Assembly (NCBI GenBank): GCA_039545275.1
Contig: BCHS01000002.1
Coordinates: forward strand, 1,984,001-2,048,000
DNA length: 64,000 nt
Source: Pseudomicrostroma phylloplanum
Taxonomy: Eukaryota; Basidiomycota; Exobasidiomycetes; Microstromatales
Direction of reading: 5' to 3'
In this document: positions 44,354 to 55,900 of the stretch, piece after piece
Position numbering within the stretch: the first letter of the stretch is position 1
Layout: every line of letters begins with the position of its first letter
Translations under genes and position numbers: made by a program
The notes under the pieces: model-generated
What the model was told of the DNA's origin: nothing
The model's database searches: none
The model's input: only the letters and a program-made list of their open reading frames with translations

Positions 44354-44671
44354 CTACTCTTCTCCGCGCTGCTTCCTAGCGTCCTCCTTTAGCTTCTCGA
44401 TGTTGGCCGGGTGGGTCAGAGCGTCTACTGCCAGGTCTGCTCGCCGGGGGGAAGAGGAAGACGGGAGGAGGTCAGCCTCTTACTCCTCTACTCTCGCTGG
44501 CACTCGCACTCGCTCTCGCTCTCAGTTGCTCTGCCACTCACAAACAGTGAATGCTCCCAATGCGATTCCGAAGCCGGGGAAGATGTTGCGCATGTAGAAT
44601 CGGTGGGAGAAGATGGGGTGCTTGCGCCATGCTTCGCGCTTCGCCCAGGGGTCTCTGTAGAGTTGCGACAT
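44354..44671 (-). CDS. Complex I small accessory subunit, NDUFB3/B12 type (2 exons)
   Basis: Too short for a simple ORF search. Exons 44542-44671 and 44354-44436 join in phase to 70 aa. The donor GTGAGT follows ACTGTTT, the acceptor is GAGCAG, and the splice makes a Tyr codon. The protein reads MSQLYRDPWAKREAWRKHP, then FPGFGIALGAFTVYLAVDAL as a single membrane helix, then a Lys/Glu tail. The DPWAKREAWR motif before one helix is typical of the NDUFB3/B12 family in fungi (RDPWARREAWR). It should lie in the inner-membrane arm of respiratory complex I. Only 70 residues, a usual size. Confidence 0.85.
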
Positions 44672-46248
44672 TGCCGACTTCAAGGCCCAGAGAAGTTGAG
44701 GGAGAGAGTGAGTGGGGATGTGAGTATACCCTGAGCTAGAGGTGAGAGGGAGGCGAAGTCTCTTCCTGTGTTTCCCTCGCCCTTTCTACTGCTCCTTTTC
44801 TCTTGTTGTTCCCCTCCCCCGCCATCTCGCCTGTCTACTATGTCAGGACAATAACGCAAATGTTTGGTGGCCCAGCATCTTTCGATGAACGTCGCCTTTT
44901 GATAAATTCTGTTTTCGGTTGCTCATCATTTAGGTAACGGGGGTGTCGTCTCTACTCTGCCCCCTCCTCTAGACCCTTTCTGACTGGTGGTGGATGGGTG
45001 TGCTGTACTCACAGTGAAAAGGAAGTCGAGGTGCGACTAGTGATTGGCAACGAGGCGAGGAAAGGGAGGACGAAAAGATGTCAGCTACGCAGTTGAGATG
45101 AAGAATGGCTGGTACCTCTCCGTGCCTAGAGTGTATGCCCCCCTCCTCTGCGAGCAGCAGACATCTTTGGTCCGTAGCACTCTCGCCCTCTGTTCCTCGC
45201 CCTCCTCCTTGGGCTACACCCAATCAGTCTCTCCACTAGATTATTGTCACCCCACCCTCCTCTCGAAACCAAGTCGTATGACGAGGTGAGTTGGAGGGCA
45301 GTCATGGGATTGACAGATTGATAATTGGTTGAAATGGACTCATCACGTTGGGGTGCGTAGGGTTGTTGATGGGTTGCTTGCGTGCGTGGTCGATGTTGCT
45401 ACGTATGCTCTGCGTAGCTGGGATACTCACGATCAAGATGATGCTACCGGGTGGGTCAGACGATGGACACGCGGCGAGGATGGTTGGACCGAGGTGCGAT
45501 CGACGTCTAGCCGAAGGAAGTGTGTCTCGGGGGGGATGAGGGCGGGGCGGAGATTGAAGTCGTGTGGTGCCCATGGCTTTCGTTCGCCCTTTGGCTGCTC
45601 CCCTTGTTCTGCCTCTGCCTCTGCGCTCTTCCACCCCCGCCCCGCCCCGCGCCCAGTGGCCGCCCGGCGTCGATCTCTCGTCATCCCAACCCCGCCTGCG
45701 TTGGTGCTGCCCATCCTCGGCCTCTTAGACGACGTCCCCGGCATCAGCCAGGCGCACACTTGCGAGCACCACCCACTTTCACCTCTTGTCTTGTCCACCC
45801 AGATCTCCTCGTAGCATCCCCACCACGTCAGTCTGCGGCAAGACACTCTGATCATCCCCTCCTCCTCCCCTCCTTGGTAGCCACGCCCTCTCACCACACC
45901 CACGCCGTCCCCCGCACCTCCGTCGGCCCGCACAGCCTTGTGCAGTGCGTACCTGACAATCATCCAGGGCCCTCCGAGCAGCTAGTAGTAGATTCCTCTC
46001 CGCCCCTCCTTCGCGCCCTCCCTCCTACCCTCACCTCCTCCCATTCCTCCTTGTCGTTTTCTGCCCCTTGTGCCTTGATCGACGTGCATACAGGCTCATC
46101 AACTTGGGCCAGCGATCAAAGCGGAGGCTTACTCCTCACCTCCTCGCTTTGCAACCGACGGACCGGTCACACAACCTTGCCCTCCTCTCCACCGCTCGCG
46201 CCCCACAGGAAGCATTACGAGCCGCACACTTGAATCACATCCGGCTTC
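44672..46248. other. Long gene-poor interval, probably leader of the FHA-RING gene
   Basis: 1.6 kb with pyrimidine-rich sequence rising toward 46248. Minus-strand GTGAGT donors at about 45010 and 45428 might belong to short exons of a small unrecognised gene or to 5'-UTR introns of the NDUFB3-like gene, but no convincing protein could be joined. Most likely promoter and long 5' leader. Confidence 0.45.
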
Positions 46249-49200
46249 ATGTCCATCCCCTACTATCCAGCCTCAACTGGACTCCAGCAGCAGACTCAAC
46301 ACGGATTTCCCTCTTCCTCTAGCCCTTCACAAGGCAACATTCCCATAGCCTCCAGCGGCACCAACCAAGCTGCCAACGGCGGCGGTCCCACATCGCCCCT
46401 GCGCTCTGGTGCCTTCTTTGAGCGTCACAACATCTTTGGCCGATCGCGATCCTCCCTGTCTTCCGCGGCAGCCGCTTCTGTCCCGTCCCTCCGATCCGAC
46501 TCGCCGGACCCAAATCAGCTCGGGTACTCACCCGTGGAGCCAGCCTCGCCCACCAGCAGGAGGTCAGCATTTCGACCAGGCCTCCTCACCCGTCACTCCT
46601 CCTCTTCCACCAGCCGCATCCCACTGGAGCACGTGAGGTCCAACAGCTCTTCCAACAACGATAGAGTCGGCTTCCCTTCCTCTCGTCCATCAACCAGCTT
46701 CCGTCTCCCCCAAGACGAGCAAGAAATGTCCGGCAGCAACGGGCCCAGGATGGCAGGCAGCAACCAGATGGTCAGGACCGAAAGCTCCGGCGGCACAGGC
46801 TCCAGCACAAATCCCTTTGGTAGGATGTTCAGGAGGTACAGTCAGGGTCAGGGTGGGCATGTCAGGACAAGCTCCAATGCTAGCGATGCTCCTCCGCAAC
46901 TGGGCAGGACTGCCACACCCACGGGCACCAGTGGCAGAACTACAAGTACCACAGGCAGAAACCTGCCAGCCTTGGACACAGTTTCCAACAACGACCCAGT
47001 GCCGGCTGCCATCGTGTCTGCCACCCCCGAGCGTTCCCTTTCTGAGCAAGGCAGTGGTGCCGTGACCAATGGACCCCCTGCTTCTGCTCCCGCGGCAACG
47101 ACGAGCACGACGGCCGGGTCTTCCTCTACATCTGGTACCAACCCATCCCTTCAGGCTGGTGTCCATCGCCTCCGTCTCGTCCCACACCTCGAGGCTACAC
47201 GCTCACTTCACTTTGAGCCAATCGAGAGGGATGTCCGAGAGAGTGCCACGCCCGTCAAGATTGGGCGCTTCACCGACAGGGGTCCCACTGCAGCTGCAGC
47301 TGCAGCTATCGAAGAAACAGCTTCAAGTCGGCCCGTCGGGTCGACTGCCCCCTCTGGTTCGGCACCTGGCAACCGAGGAGGCGCAGTACCTACAACGGCC
47401 GGTGGTGGAGGTCGCATTGACTCTACTCGGATCGCGTTCAAGTCAAAGGTCGTCTCTAGAGGCCATGCAGAGATTTGGTGTGAGACTGGCGGCAAGTTCT
47501 TTATTCGAGACACCAAGAGCTCTTCTGGTACATTCCTGAACCACATTCGTCTGGCTGGCGCCAATATCGAGTCAAAGCCATTCCCAATCAAGGATGGGGA
47601 CATCCTGCAGCTTGGAGTCGACTATCAGGGTGGTACAGAAGAAATTTACCGCTGTGTGAAGATCAGGGTCGAACTGAACCGCGGATGGCAGCGCGAGGCG
47701 AACCAGTTCAAGTGAGTAGAGATTCCGGGGTCACTCGCGATCGCGAATGCTTGCTTACATCCTTACTCATGCGCCGCCCATCACAGTGTCAATGCTTTGA
47801 GACAATTGCGAGCTCTGCAAGGTAGCCCCATCCAGACGACCTCCTCAAAGGCCGCTGTTACAAGCCCCGGTGCCGGAGAGCTCCCTACCAACCGTCAATC
47901 TATGAACGTGACGGACTGCTGCATCTGCCTCTTCTCAGTCACAGTCTGCCAGGCCCTCTTCATTGCACCATGCTCTCATGTCTTCCACTACAAGTGCATC
48001 CGGCCGCTCTTGAGCTCCCACTATCCGGGCTTCTCTTGCCCTCTGTGCAGGACCTTTGCCGACTTGGAAGCAGACGTGGAAGAGGACGAAGCTTGGCAGG
48101 AGGCTCTACTGAAAGAAGCACAAGCTGGGGAAGCCGATAAGGCGCGAGGACCTTCTACCCCCATGGTCGAGCTGCCCAGCTCTGTTGGCACCAGCGGCCA
48201 ATCGACCGAATCTCCCTTCGTCCCTTCGCAAAGCGCCAACCAGCGAGAGGGTTCCTCTTCGGTGCCCTCACAACCCTCGGTCCCCTTCACGTCCAGCCGC
48301 CTTCGTCAACAGGTGCATCACGATGGAAGCAGTGTAGGCGGGCACGAGGGCGAACAGCGGCCCGCCACTGCAGTTGCCGATACTGCCTTCCTCGAAGAGC
48401 AGTACGATGGCACCATGGTATTCCCTGAAGGCTCCCGCAGGGCATATGGGCGGGGGTCTAGCAGAGATAGCAATCACAACGAGGAAGCAGACGACGATGA
48501 CGAAGAGGAGGAAGAGGACGACGAAGAAGAGGAAATGCTACTCGACAATCGTACTGGCTTTGGAGCGGATGTCATGCACGAGATCGACCGTATCTCCGAG
48601 GAGGTGGACAGATCAGGGTCTTCATCCTTTGCTAGAGGCACTAGCTCCCCACGCGGCATACAGGCTCGTCGGGGCTCTCAGCCCATTGCGATTCAGGGAG
48701 TCGAGGGCGGCAGATTCCCCGCAGGCCAGACAGCTGCAAGTAGCGGCTTCTCCCCGCTTGAGGAGGCTCGTACCCCAGTCAATCAACACGTGCTGAGTGT
48801 ACTAGCAGAAGCACCTCCCCCAAGCAGTGCAGCTGCTCGACGTCTGGCGGCTCAGCGACAGCAACAACCCTTGGGAGGTGTCGGGCTGCCCAGCTTTGGC
48901 GGAGCATCGTCTGATCTGCTCGACGTTGGCGCTCCTCTCAGCGGACCGAGGGGATCGGATGCTGGCTCGAGGAGGGGCAGCAACGTCTCCGAGGACGCCG
49001 GATATCTGACGCCTGCGGAAGGCAGTCAAGATGGACATGCAGACGTCGACGCCAGCAGTGGCGTGCATCGTCCCACCTCAGGAGGAGCTAGGGCAAGTCC
49101 GTCTGCCAATCGTCGATCACCTGGCAGCGGTAGTGGTAGCTCACAGGAGCAACGTCAAGGTCAAGGTGCGGCAGCCTCTACCTCTACCTCTTCCAATCGC

Positions 49201-49545
49201 GCAAGTCCCTCCACTGCTGGGGACATGGAGGTGGACGAAGATGGTGAGGATGAAGACGACGAAGATGACTATGCCATGGTGGATGCCACGAGCGGACCTC
49301 GCGGAGCGGACGCACAGGGTAGTCGTCGTGGCTCTGCCATGGGAAGTAGTACAAAGGGTAAGAGCAGGAAGAGGGAGACGAGCGCCCATGGCAGCTTTGA
49401 CAGTCAGGGAAGCCATAACAACCAGCAACAGCAACAGCAGCAGCAGCAGAGACATGGTCAAGCTTCTCCTACGGCACTGCAGGGAGGTACAGCCAAGGTC
49501 AAGTCGATGTTCAGGAGGGCATCGGGCGCAGGAGGTGCTGCGTGA
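46249..49545 (+). CDS. FHA-RING ubiquitin ligase, Dma1/Dma2/Chfr type (2 exons)
   Basis: Exons 46249-47711 and 47787-49545 join in phase to 1073 aa. Residues 1-300 are Ser/Thr-rich and disordered. An FHA phosphothreonine-binding domain spans about 305-480 (PVKIGRFTDRG, KVVSRGHAEIW, FIRDTKSSSGTFLNHIRL), interrupted by a low-complexity Ala/Gly insert between the first strands. A RING domain follows at about 533-577 (CCICLFSVTVCQALFIAPC, HVFHYKCI, CPLC). The last 490 residues are a disordered acidic, Ser- and Gln-rich tail, far longer than in yeast Dma1 (416 aa). Family role: spindle-position and mitotic-exit checkpoint and septin control. Confidence 0.92.
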
Positions 49546-50145
49546 GAGAGTGGAAGAGAGAGGGTGATGGTGCGGTATGTCAAGAGGAGAGAAGGCCGGG
49601 GGTGGTGCCTGCGTTCGTATCTTTCGCCGGTCCCTGTGATCGAAGTCTTAGAAGAGAGAGAGGGGGCAGGTGATGTGCTTCTCGATCCTCCTCGATCCTC
49701 CGCGAGGTTTTCGTCTTTTTGTTTTGTTCCTATGTTGTTCTGGTTGCCGTGCTAGGCGACCTTCTGCTTCTTTACCCCTCACCATGAATATATGACTCCT
49801 TAGATTGTAGGCGATGTCTAGTGGGGTGGGCGAGAGGAGGTCGCAGGCGGGCAGGCACTGGCACTGGCGCGGCGGCAGGAGGCGAGGCTTGCAGTCCAGG
49901 CGTGGCGCCTCGCCTGTGCTTCTCCTCCACTGCGTCTGGCGTCGAGTCAAAGGCGGGGCACAAGGAACGGCGAGTTTTCTTTTGCATGGCTGCCGCACGC
50001 ACATCTTCCTGCCGACGACGAGGTAGACGCAACGCAACGCATATACTCTACTCTACCATCCTACCATCACCATCACCCCCAACCCCCAACCCCCAACCCC
50101 CACCTCGTCTGGCATCACTCAACGTGCCGCTTCCCGCAGCCAGGC
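49546..50145. other. Intergenic; includes a C5A2 repeat before the fusion gene
   Basis: 3' region of the FHA-RING gene and promoter of the DAHP synthase-ASADH gene. A GC-rich imperfect palindrome lies near 49890-49915. The perfect C-rich repeat at 50076-50101 is listed separately. No gene is supported. Confidence 0.55.
50076..50101. repeat. Four C5 runs with AA spacers (G-quadruplex motif on minus strand)
   Basis: CCCCC runs at 50076-50080, 50083-50087, 50090-50094 and 50097-50101 are each separated by AA. The complementary strand is G5 repeated four times with two-base loops, an ideal intramolecular G-quadruplex. It ends 44 bases before the fusion gene's ATG, in the leader or core promoter. 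Confidence 0.9.
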
Positions 50146-52647
50146 ATGTCCCTCTTCCACACCACCCACAGCCCCCTCTCGGCGCTGGACGATACCCGCA
50201 TCAAGTGTATCCGCCCCCTAATCCCCCCGCAGATCCTCATCGAGGACTACCCCCTCAGCGAAGCCGCCGCCCTCACCATCTCCACCGGCAGAGCACAGGC
50301 AGAGGCCATTGTCAAGGGCGAAGATGACAGACTCGTCGTAGTCGTTGGACCTTGCTCTGTTCACGATGTTGTGGCAGGAATCGAGTACGCAAAGCGTCTG
50401 GCAGCCTATGCCGATACGGCCAAGGATGACCTGCATATCATCATGCGCGTCTACTTTGAGAAGCCACGAACCACCGTCGGATGGAAGGGACTGATCAATG
50501 ACCCTGACCTTACTGGGTCCTTCAACATCAACAAGGGACTTCGACTTGCCAGGGGCTTCCTACTACAGGTCAATGACCTCGGTTTGCCCGCAGGTACCGA
50601 GTGGCTGGACCCCATCACGCCCCAGTACAATGCCGATCTGGTCAGCTGGGGAGCCATTGGTGCCAGGACTACCGAAAGTCAGGTGCACCGCGAGCTGGCT
50701 AGTGGTCTGTCCATGCCCATCGGTTTCAAGAATGGTACAGACGGTAGCATTCAAGTCGCTGTCGATGCCATCAAGTCTTCCTCGTCCCCGCACTCCTTCC
50801 TCTCCGTCACAAAGCAGGGCATCTCTGCCATCGTTGAGACCCACGGGAACGACGCCTGCCATGTCATCCTACGAGGAGCCAACTCTGGCCCCAACTACTC
50901 TCCTGAGCACATTGCCAAGGTCAGCGCTTCCCTTGAGAAGGCCGGCCTGCCAAAGAAGATCATGATCGACTGCTCTCACGGTAATTCGGAGAAGAAGCAC
51001 GAGAATCAGATGAAGGTCGTCAAGAGCATCAAGGAGCAGCTGGGTGGTGAAAAGGGAGCGAACATCATCGGAGCTATGATCGAGTCTCACATCAACGAGG
51101 GCAAGCAGAATATCCCCAAGGAGGGACCTGCTGGACTGAAGTACGGCCAGTCTATCACTGATGCTTGCATCAACTGGGAGACGACCATTGAAGCTTTGGA
51201 GGAGCTGCGGGCCGGTGTGAGGGCAAGAAGGAGCGCAGGCTTCGCTACCGAGCTGCCCACTGTGGCTCGCACTGGGAGGGAGCTCTCGAGGGGTGGGCCC
51301 GCTACTTGGTCGCAGAGCAGCACACCCACCCGCTCCCTCAGCGCTGTCCGATCCGTCGGCGGCGGTAACTCGGAGCAGCTGTCGATGGAGAGCTCCATTG
51401 AGGACATGGCCGGTCTGGGCGAGCGATTCGGCAAGGGCTTCAACGATCAAGCGCTAGTCGATGGGCTGGGCAAGGTCGCTTCTCCTGCCCCTGCCACGGC
51501 CACAAGCGGTCAGAACTCGTCCCTGGTTGCACCTCCTGCTTCCTCCACTGTTTCCTCTTCTTCTCAGAAGCTCAAGGTCGGTGTGCTGGGAGCAACAGGA
51601 ACGGTCGGACAGCGCTTCATCCTGCTCCTGGCCAACCACCCCAACTTTGTCGTCCACGCACTGGCAGCATCGAGTGCCTCAGCCGGGAAACCCTACGCAG
51701 AGGCCGTGGCAGGGCGCTGGAAGCAGGCTCGTGCTATTCCCGAAGAGGTGAGGTCTCTACAGGTGACAGAATGTCTCGTCGAGCACTTCAAGGACTGCGA
51801 CGTCGTCTTCAGTGGTCTAGACAGCGGACCAGCCTCTACCGTCGAGCCTGCCTTCCGCGCTGCCGAGCTGCGCGTCTTCTCCAATGCTCGCAACTACCGC
51901 ATGGACCCACTCTGCCCCCTCGTGGTCCCCCTCGTGAACCCATCTCACTTCAACATTATCCCGCACCAGCGCGCCTCGCTCCCGACACCCACCAAGCGCG
52001 GCTACATCATCACAAATGCCAATTGCTCCACGACGGGAATCGTCGTCCCCCTGAAAGCCCTGCAGGACGCTTTTGGTCCCCTTGAAAAAGTCGTAGTAGC
52101 CACCATGCAAGCCATCTCCGGTGCGGGCTACCCAGGTGTCAGCTCATTCGACATCCACGATAATGTCGTTCCCTTTATCTCTGGTGAAGAGGAGAAGATC
52201 GAATCCGAGACGGCCAAGATCCTCGGCAGCCTCAATGGCTCCTCCACGGCTTTCGAGCATGTCCCAGTGCAGATGTCAGCGCACTGCAATCGTGTGCCGG
52301 TGCTGGACGGACATACCGAAGTCCTCTCTGTACGTTTCGCCCATCGACCTCCCCCCTCCATCGAGCAAGTGAAAGAAGCCCTAAGAAACTACACCTGCGA
52401 GGCACAACGTCTCTCCTGTCCCTCCGCCCCAGCACAAGCCATCACCCTCCACGAAGAACCAGATCGGCCTCAACCCCGTCTGGATCGAGACTGGCAGAAT
52501 GGAGCTGGTGTCAATGTTGGACGAGTCAGAGAGTGTGGAGTCTTGGACGTTAAATTTGTGGTGCTGAGTAATAATGTGCAGATTGGAGCGGCGACGAGTA
52601 GTGTGATGAATGCGGAGATTGCATTGAGGATGGGGTACCTCTCGTAG
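50146..52647 (+). CDS. Bifunctional fusion: DAHP synthase + aspartate-semialdehyde dehydrogenase
   Basis: One uninterrupted 833-codon frame. Residues 1-363 are a full class I DAHP synthase (yeast Aro3/Aro4 are about 370 aa): GPCS 68-71, EKPRTTVGWKG 105-115, GARTTESQ 172-179, GFKNGTDG 193-200, DCSHGNS 275-281 and ESHINEGKQ 313-321. Residues 364-474 are a Ser/Ala/Thr-rich linker. Residues 475-833 are a full aspartate-semialdehyde dehydrogenase (yeast Hom2 is 365 aa): GATGTVGQRF 482-491, catalytic Cys627 in NANCSTTG, and the His723 loop NRVPVLDGHTEV. All key residues of both enzymes are present. The first condenses PEP and erythrose 4-phosphate; the second makes aspartate semialdehyde toward Thr, Met and Ile. 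No stop or splice signal separates them. Confidence 0.93.
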   Translation: MSLFHTTHSPLSALDDTRIKCIRPLIPPQILIEDYPLSEAAALTISTGRAQAEAIVKGEDDRLVVVVGPCSVHDVVAGIEYAKRLAAYADTAKDDLHIIMRVYFEKPRTTVGWKGLINDPDLTGSFNINKGLRLARGFLLQVNDLGLPAGTEWLDPITPQYNADLVSWGAIGARTTESQVHRELASGLSMPIGFKNGTDGSIQVAVDAIKSSSSPHSFLSVTKQGISAIVETHGNDACHVILRGANSGPNYSPEHIAKVSASLEKAGLPKKIMIDCSHGNSEKKHENQMKVVKSIKEQLGGEKGANIIGAMIESHINEGKQNIPKEGPAGLKYGQSITDACINWETTIEALEELRAGVRARRSAGFATELPTVARTGRELSRGGPATWSQSSTPTRSLSAVRSVGGGNSEQLSMESSIEDMAGLGERFGKGFNDQALVDGLGKVASPAPATATSGQNSSLVAPPASSTVSSSSQKLKVGVLGATGTVGQRFILLLANHPNFVVHALAASSASAGKPYAEAVAGRWKQARAIPEEVRSLQVTECLVEHFKDCDVVFSGLDSGPASTVEPAFRAAELRVFSNARNYRMDPLCPLVVPLVNPSHFNIIPHQRASLPTPTKRGYIITNANCSTTGIVVPLKALQDAFGPLEKVVVATMQAISGAGYPGVSSFDIHDNVVPFISGEEEKIESETAKILGSLNGSSTAFEHVPVQMSAHCNRVPVLDGHTEVLSVRFAHRPPPSIEQVKEALRNYTCEAQRLSCPSAPAQAITLHEEPDRPQPRLDRDWQNGAGVNVGRVRECGVLDVKFVVLSNNVQIGAATSSVMNAEIALRMGYLS

Positions 52648-52943
52648 CCGCAGGATGGGAGCTTCAGCTGTTCTGCACTATTGTTTTCATTGGCACCAAT
52701 AGGATGAGATGAGATGAGATTTGGCCCAGCAACTCGTCCATGAGCGTGGTTCTTCATCAAAAACTCGTAAAGTTCTCTTTTACATGCGTTCCTCTCGGCG
52801 TGTGTGAGACAGCGTTTCCTTCCGTGCCTGTATTGACATGATGGACATGGTGACTACGAAAAGAGGACACGAAAGAATAGCAACACCCTTGGCAGTGCTC
52901 CCTCCTCCCGCTTCCTTCCATATGAAAAGACGTACAACCTCAA

Positions 52944-55900
52944 CTACAACCGCTCCTGTACAAACTCCTCATCCCCGTCCCTCTCCCCTTCCCTCTCCCT
53001 CTCCCTTTGCCCCTTCTCCTCCAGCAGCTCCCTCATCTCCTCCCCAGCCCGCTTCAACTCCTCCAACCGCTGCTGCATCGTCTCGAACCACCGCTCTGCA
53101 TTCTCCTTCATCACGCGGAGGTGCTCCTCCAAGGCGTGCTGAGCTGCTGCGTGTCGAGCGAGATCGGCAGAAGTGGGGCTGGCGCTACTGGATGAGTGTG
53201 AGGACGGGTAGAAGGGGGGTGGGAGGGGGAGGAAGGGAGGGAGGATGGTGCTGGTGCTCCCGCTGGTGCTGGCGCTTGTTGGGCCGGCTGATGGTTCGGG
53301 GGAGGAGGAGATGGCCAAGGAGATCTTGCTTGATGTTGAGCGCGTCTTACTTGCTGCCTTCTCTTTCCCTGTGGCCTTTCCTTTGCCTTTGCCCTTGGCT
53401 TGGACGAGCGGAGGAGGCTTCTTGCGACGCCCTGCAGGACTGACCGCCTCATCTTCGGCACTCTCGTCGTCCTCGTCCTCGTCTTCCCCTTCCTCTCCCC
53501 TCTCGTCATCGTCGTCGTCCGCTTCATCCGTCCGATCAGCGTAAGAGTACAAGCTGGCAAGTCTCCTCTTGCCCGCCGCTGCCGCCTGCCGCTTTGGCCT
53601 GCCAGACCCAAGGTTGGTGTCCCTGGGTTTAGAGGAACAAGCTTCCTGCGACGGGTCCTCCTCGTGGTCTTTGTCGTCGGCAATGGTGATGGCTGAACTG
53701 GAAGCGGTAGCGGCTGATTTGCCCCTGCGAGAGTAAGTAGGTGCTGACTTGCTCGTTGATACTCTGCGTGAAGTGAGAGGAGGTGACGAGGGCTGCTCAT
53801 CCTCATCTTCGACATCCTCCTCTTGCCTGGCCGATGATACTCTTCCCTTGGCGGCGGCCTTGCTCTTCTTCGCTTTCGCTTTGGTCTTGGGCGGTGCTTT
53901 GGATTTCGCAGGAGAGACTGCAGTCCTTGGAATAGGCGATTGCCCCTCTTCCAGCTCTGCATCCAGCATAGATTCGTCCTCTGCACCTTCAGACTCTGCA
54001 TGCCTTGCCTTCTTTGTCTTCCTGGCAATCTTGACGACACTGGCAATATCCTCAAAAGGTTTACTGTATCGCGCAGGAGGTTCCACCTGTCCGTTATCCA
54101 CCTGCGGGACCCCACCAGCTTCATACTTGTGGCCTTCCATCTCTCGGCAGGCTCTCCAAGCATGCCAGAGCATCGACTTGAGCTGCAGCACGTCCTCCTT
54201 CCAGCTGCGCACCTTGTTATTGCTCAATGCCCTAAACTCGGCCGTGAGCCGGAAGCACCTCGCCACATTCTCCGGAGAGACAAAGTCGACGGCAATCTTC
54301 ATGCAGTCCGTCAGGTTGCAGACCTGGTGAGCGCATCCGGCAGGGATGAAGATGGCGTCGTGGGCCTTCTGGTATATCCGCCAGCTGCGCACACCCTTGG
54401 TGTCCCACAGTCGTTGACGATCGCCAGCATCAAGGAAGTACCTCTGCGAGTGGATCGGGTCTTCGTAGGCCTCCACCCTCCTCGTCTCTCGAAGATATTC
54501 GCGGATCTTGTTCGAGTCCTCGGCGGGAAAGATGTCCCAGGCAGCAACGCCGTCGCGGTGGGCTAATGGGAGCTCCTCCGCATTAAGCGGCTTGGCGGCA
54601 TGGTACATGATGTTGACAGCATCGGCTATGTCCATGTGAAGTCTTGTGGATCCCATGCCAACCTGATCTTCGCTGGATGGCCAGGCGTTGTACATCTTGG
54701 GTCCCAGATCGGGAGCATTGGCATTGGTGGGGAAGAGCGCGGAGATGTTCATCCGCCCATCGCGACGAGTAAACGCAGGAACAGGCAGAGCTTTGTTGAA
54801 GTGCTTGTAGAGGTCGGGGAAAGCATCGTCGAATGCCGAGCTTGGCGGCCAATCCTTGAGCTTCCAGACTCCGTTGCCGAGCTTCGCCATCTTTTCTTCG
54901 GGAGACATGCCAAACGTGGAAAAGAAGTCCGAGACGTACACGTACTGATGCGCATTATCAGCGTCGCAGCGCGTAATCATGCATGGTTCTTCTTGCCACC
55001 GGGAAGTGCAGAAGCTCTCAGGACCCCACTCTGCAGGAGGGGCTGCGGAAGATGCACGTTCGGTTTCGCTGACGTCGCTGCGTTCTGCTTCTTCGCCTTG
55101 CTGGGGTTCGCGAATGCAATCATGAACGATCAGAGGTTCGCCTCTAGCCCAAAGTTTCCGGAAAGCCGCCTCGTTCTTCCCTAAGCGGAGCTCCGTCAAC
55201 GGATGCGAGCCGATGGCTTGATCCACTGTAGGGCCATCGAGGCTCTTGTACCATTCCCGTGTCCGTTCCTCCAGAGGGACAGATTGTGCGGCCACTGCTG
55301 GAGGCGCATTCCCCTGGGCCGCATCAAGCTGCACAGGCTGTTCTGGCAATTGGGATCCAGCCTCGGATGAGCTAATCTTCATAGATGTCACACTCTGCTG
55401 TAATCTTTCCATCTCTCTGACCTCGTCTTGCAGCTCTTCGACCCTGAATCTTGTCAAGGGCCACAACTCGCTGAACTTATGCACCCTTTTGAATCGACAC
55501 TTCTCGACAGACGCGGTTACGTTCCACCTGCCAGGATTCTTCTCCTTGCTCTTGAGTACTTCAGTGCATTCGAGGCAGTATTCCTTTCCGCAGCATTGAC
55601 AGCAGTACGAAGCAGAAAAGAGCGAAGTCAAGCAGAAGTCGCACTGAGGGCGTATCACGAGCTCGGGGTTGCGCCACAGTGTTTCAGGCTTGGCAGCGTG
55701 ATCTAGCTCCGTCTTCATAGTCTGACATAGAGAAGCGGCGACAGTCCGTTTGATATCGCTGATGCTTTCCGAGTCAGCGGCGGGATAGAGCGACTTAGCT
55801 CTCGGATATTCGAATCTGACATTTCGAGATACCTCGTCTCCAAGGAAAGGCGCGTAGTCCAGCGCATCAACGTCATCCGGGTCAGCCAATGTGAGCTCGC

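Noticed and set aside
45520..46233. 237-codon plus-strand frame upstream of the FHA-RING gene
   Set aside because: Pro/Ser/His-rich low-complexity translation of a CT-rich leader.
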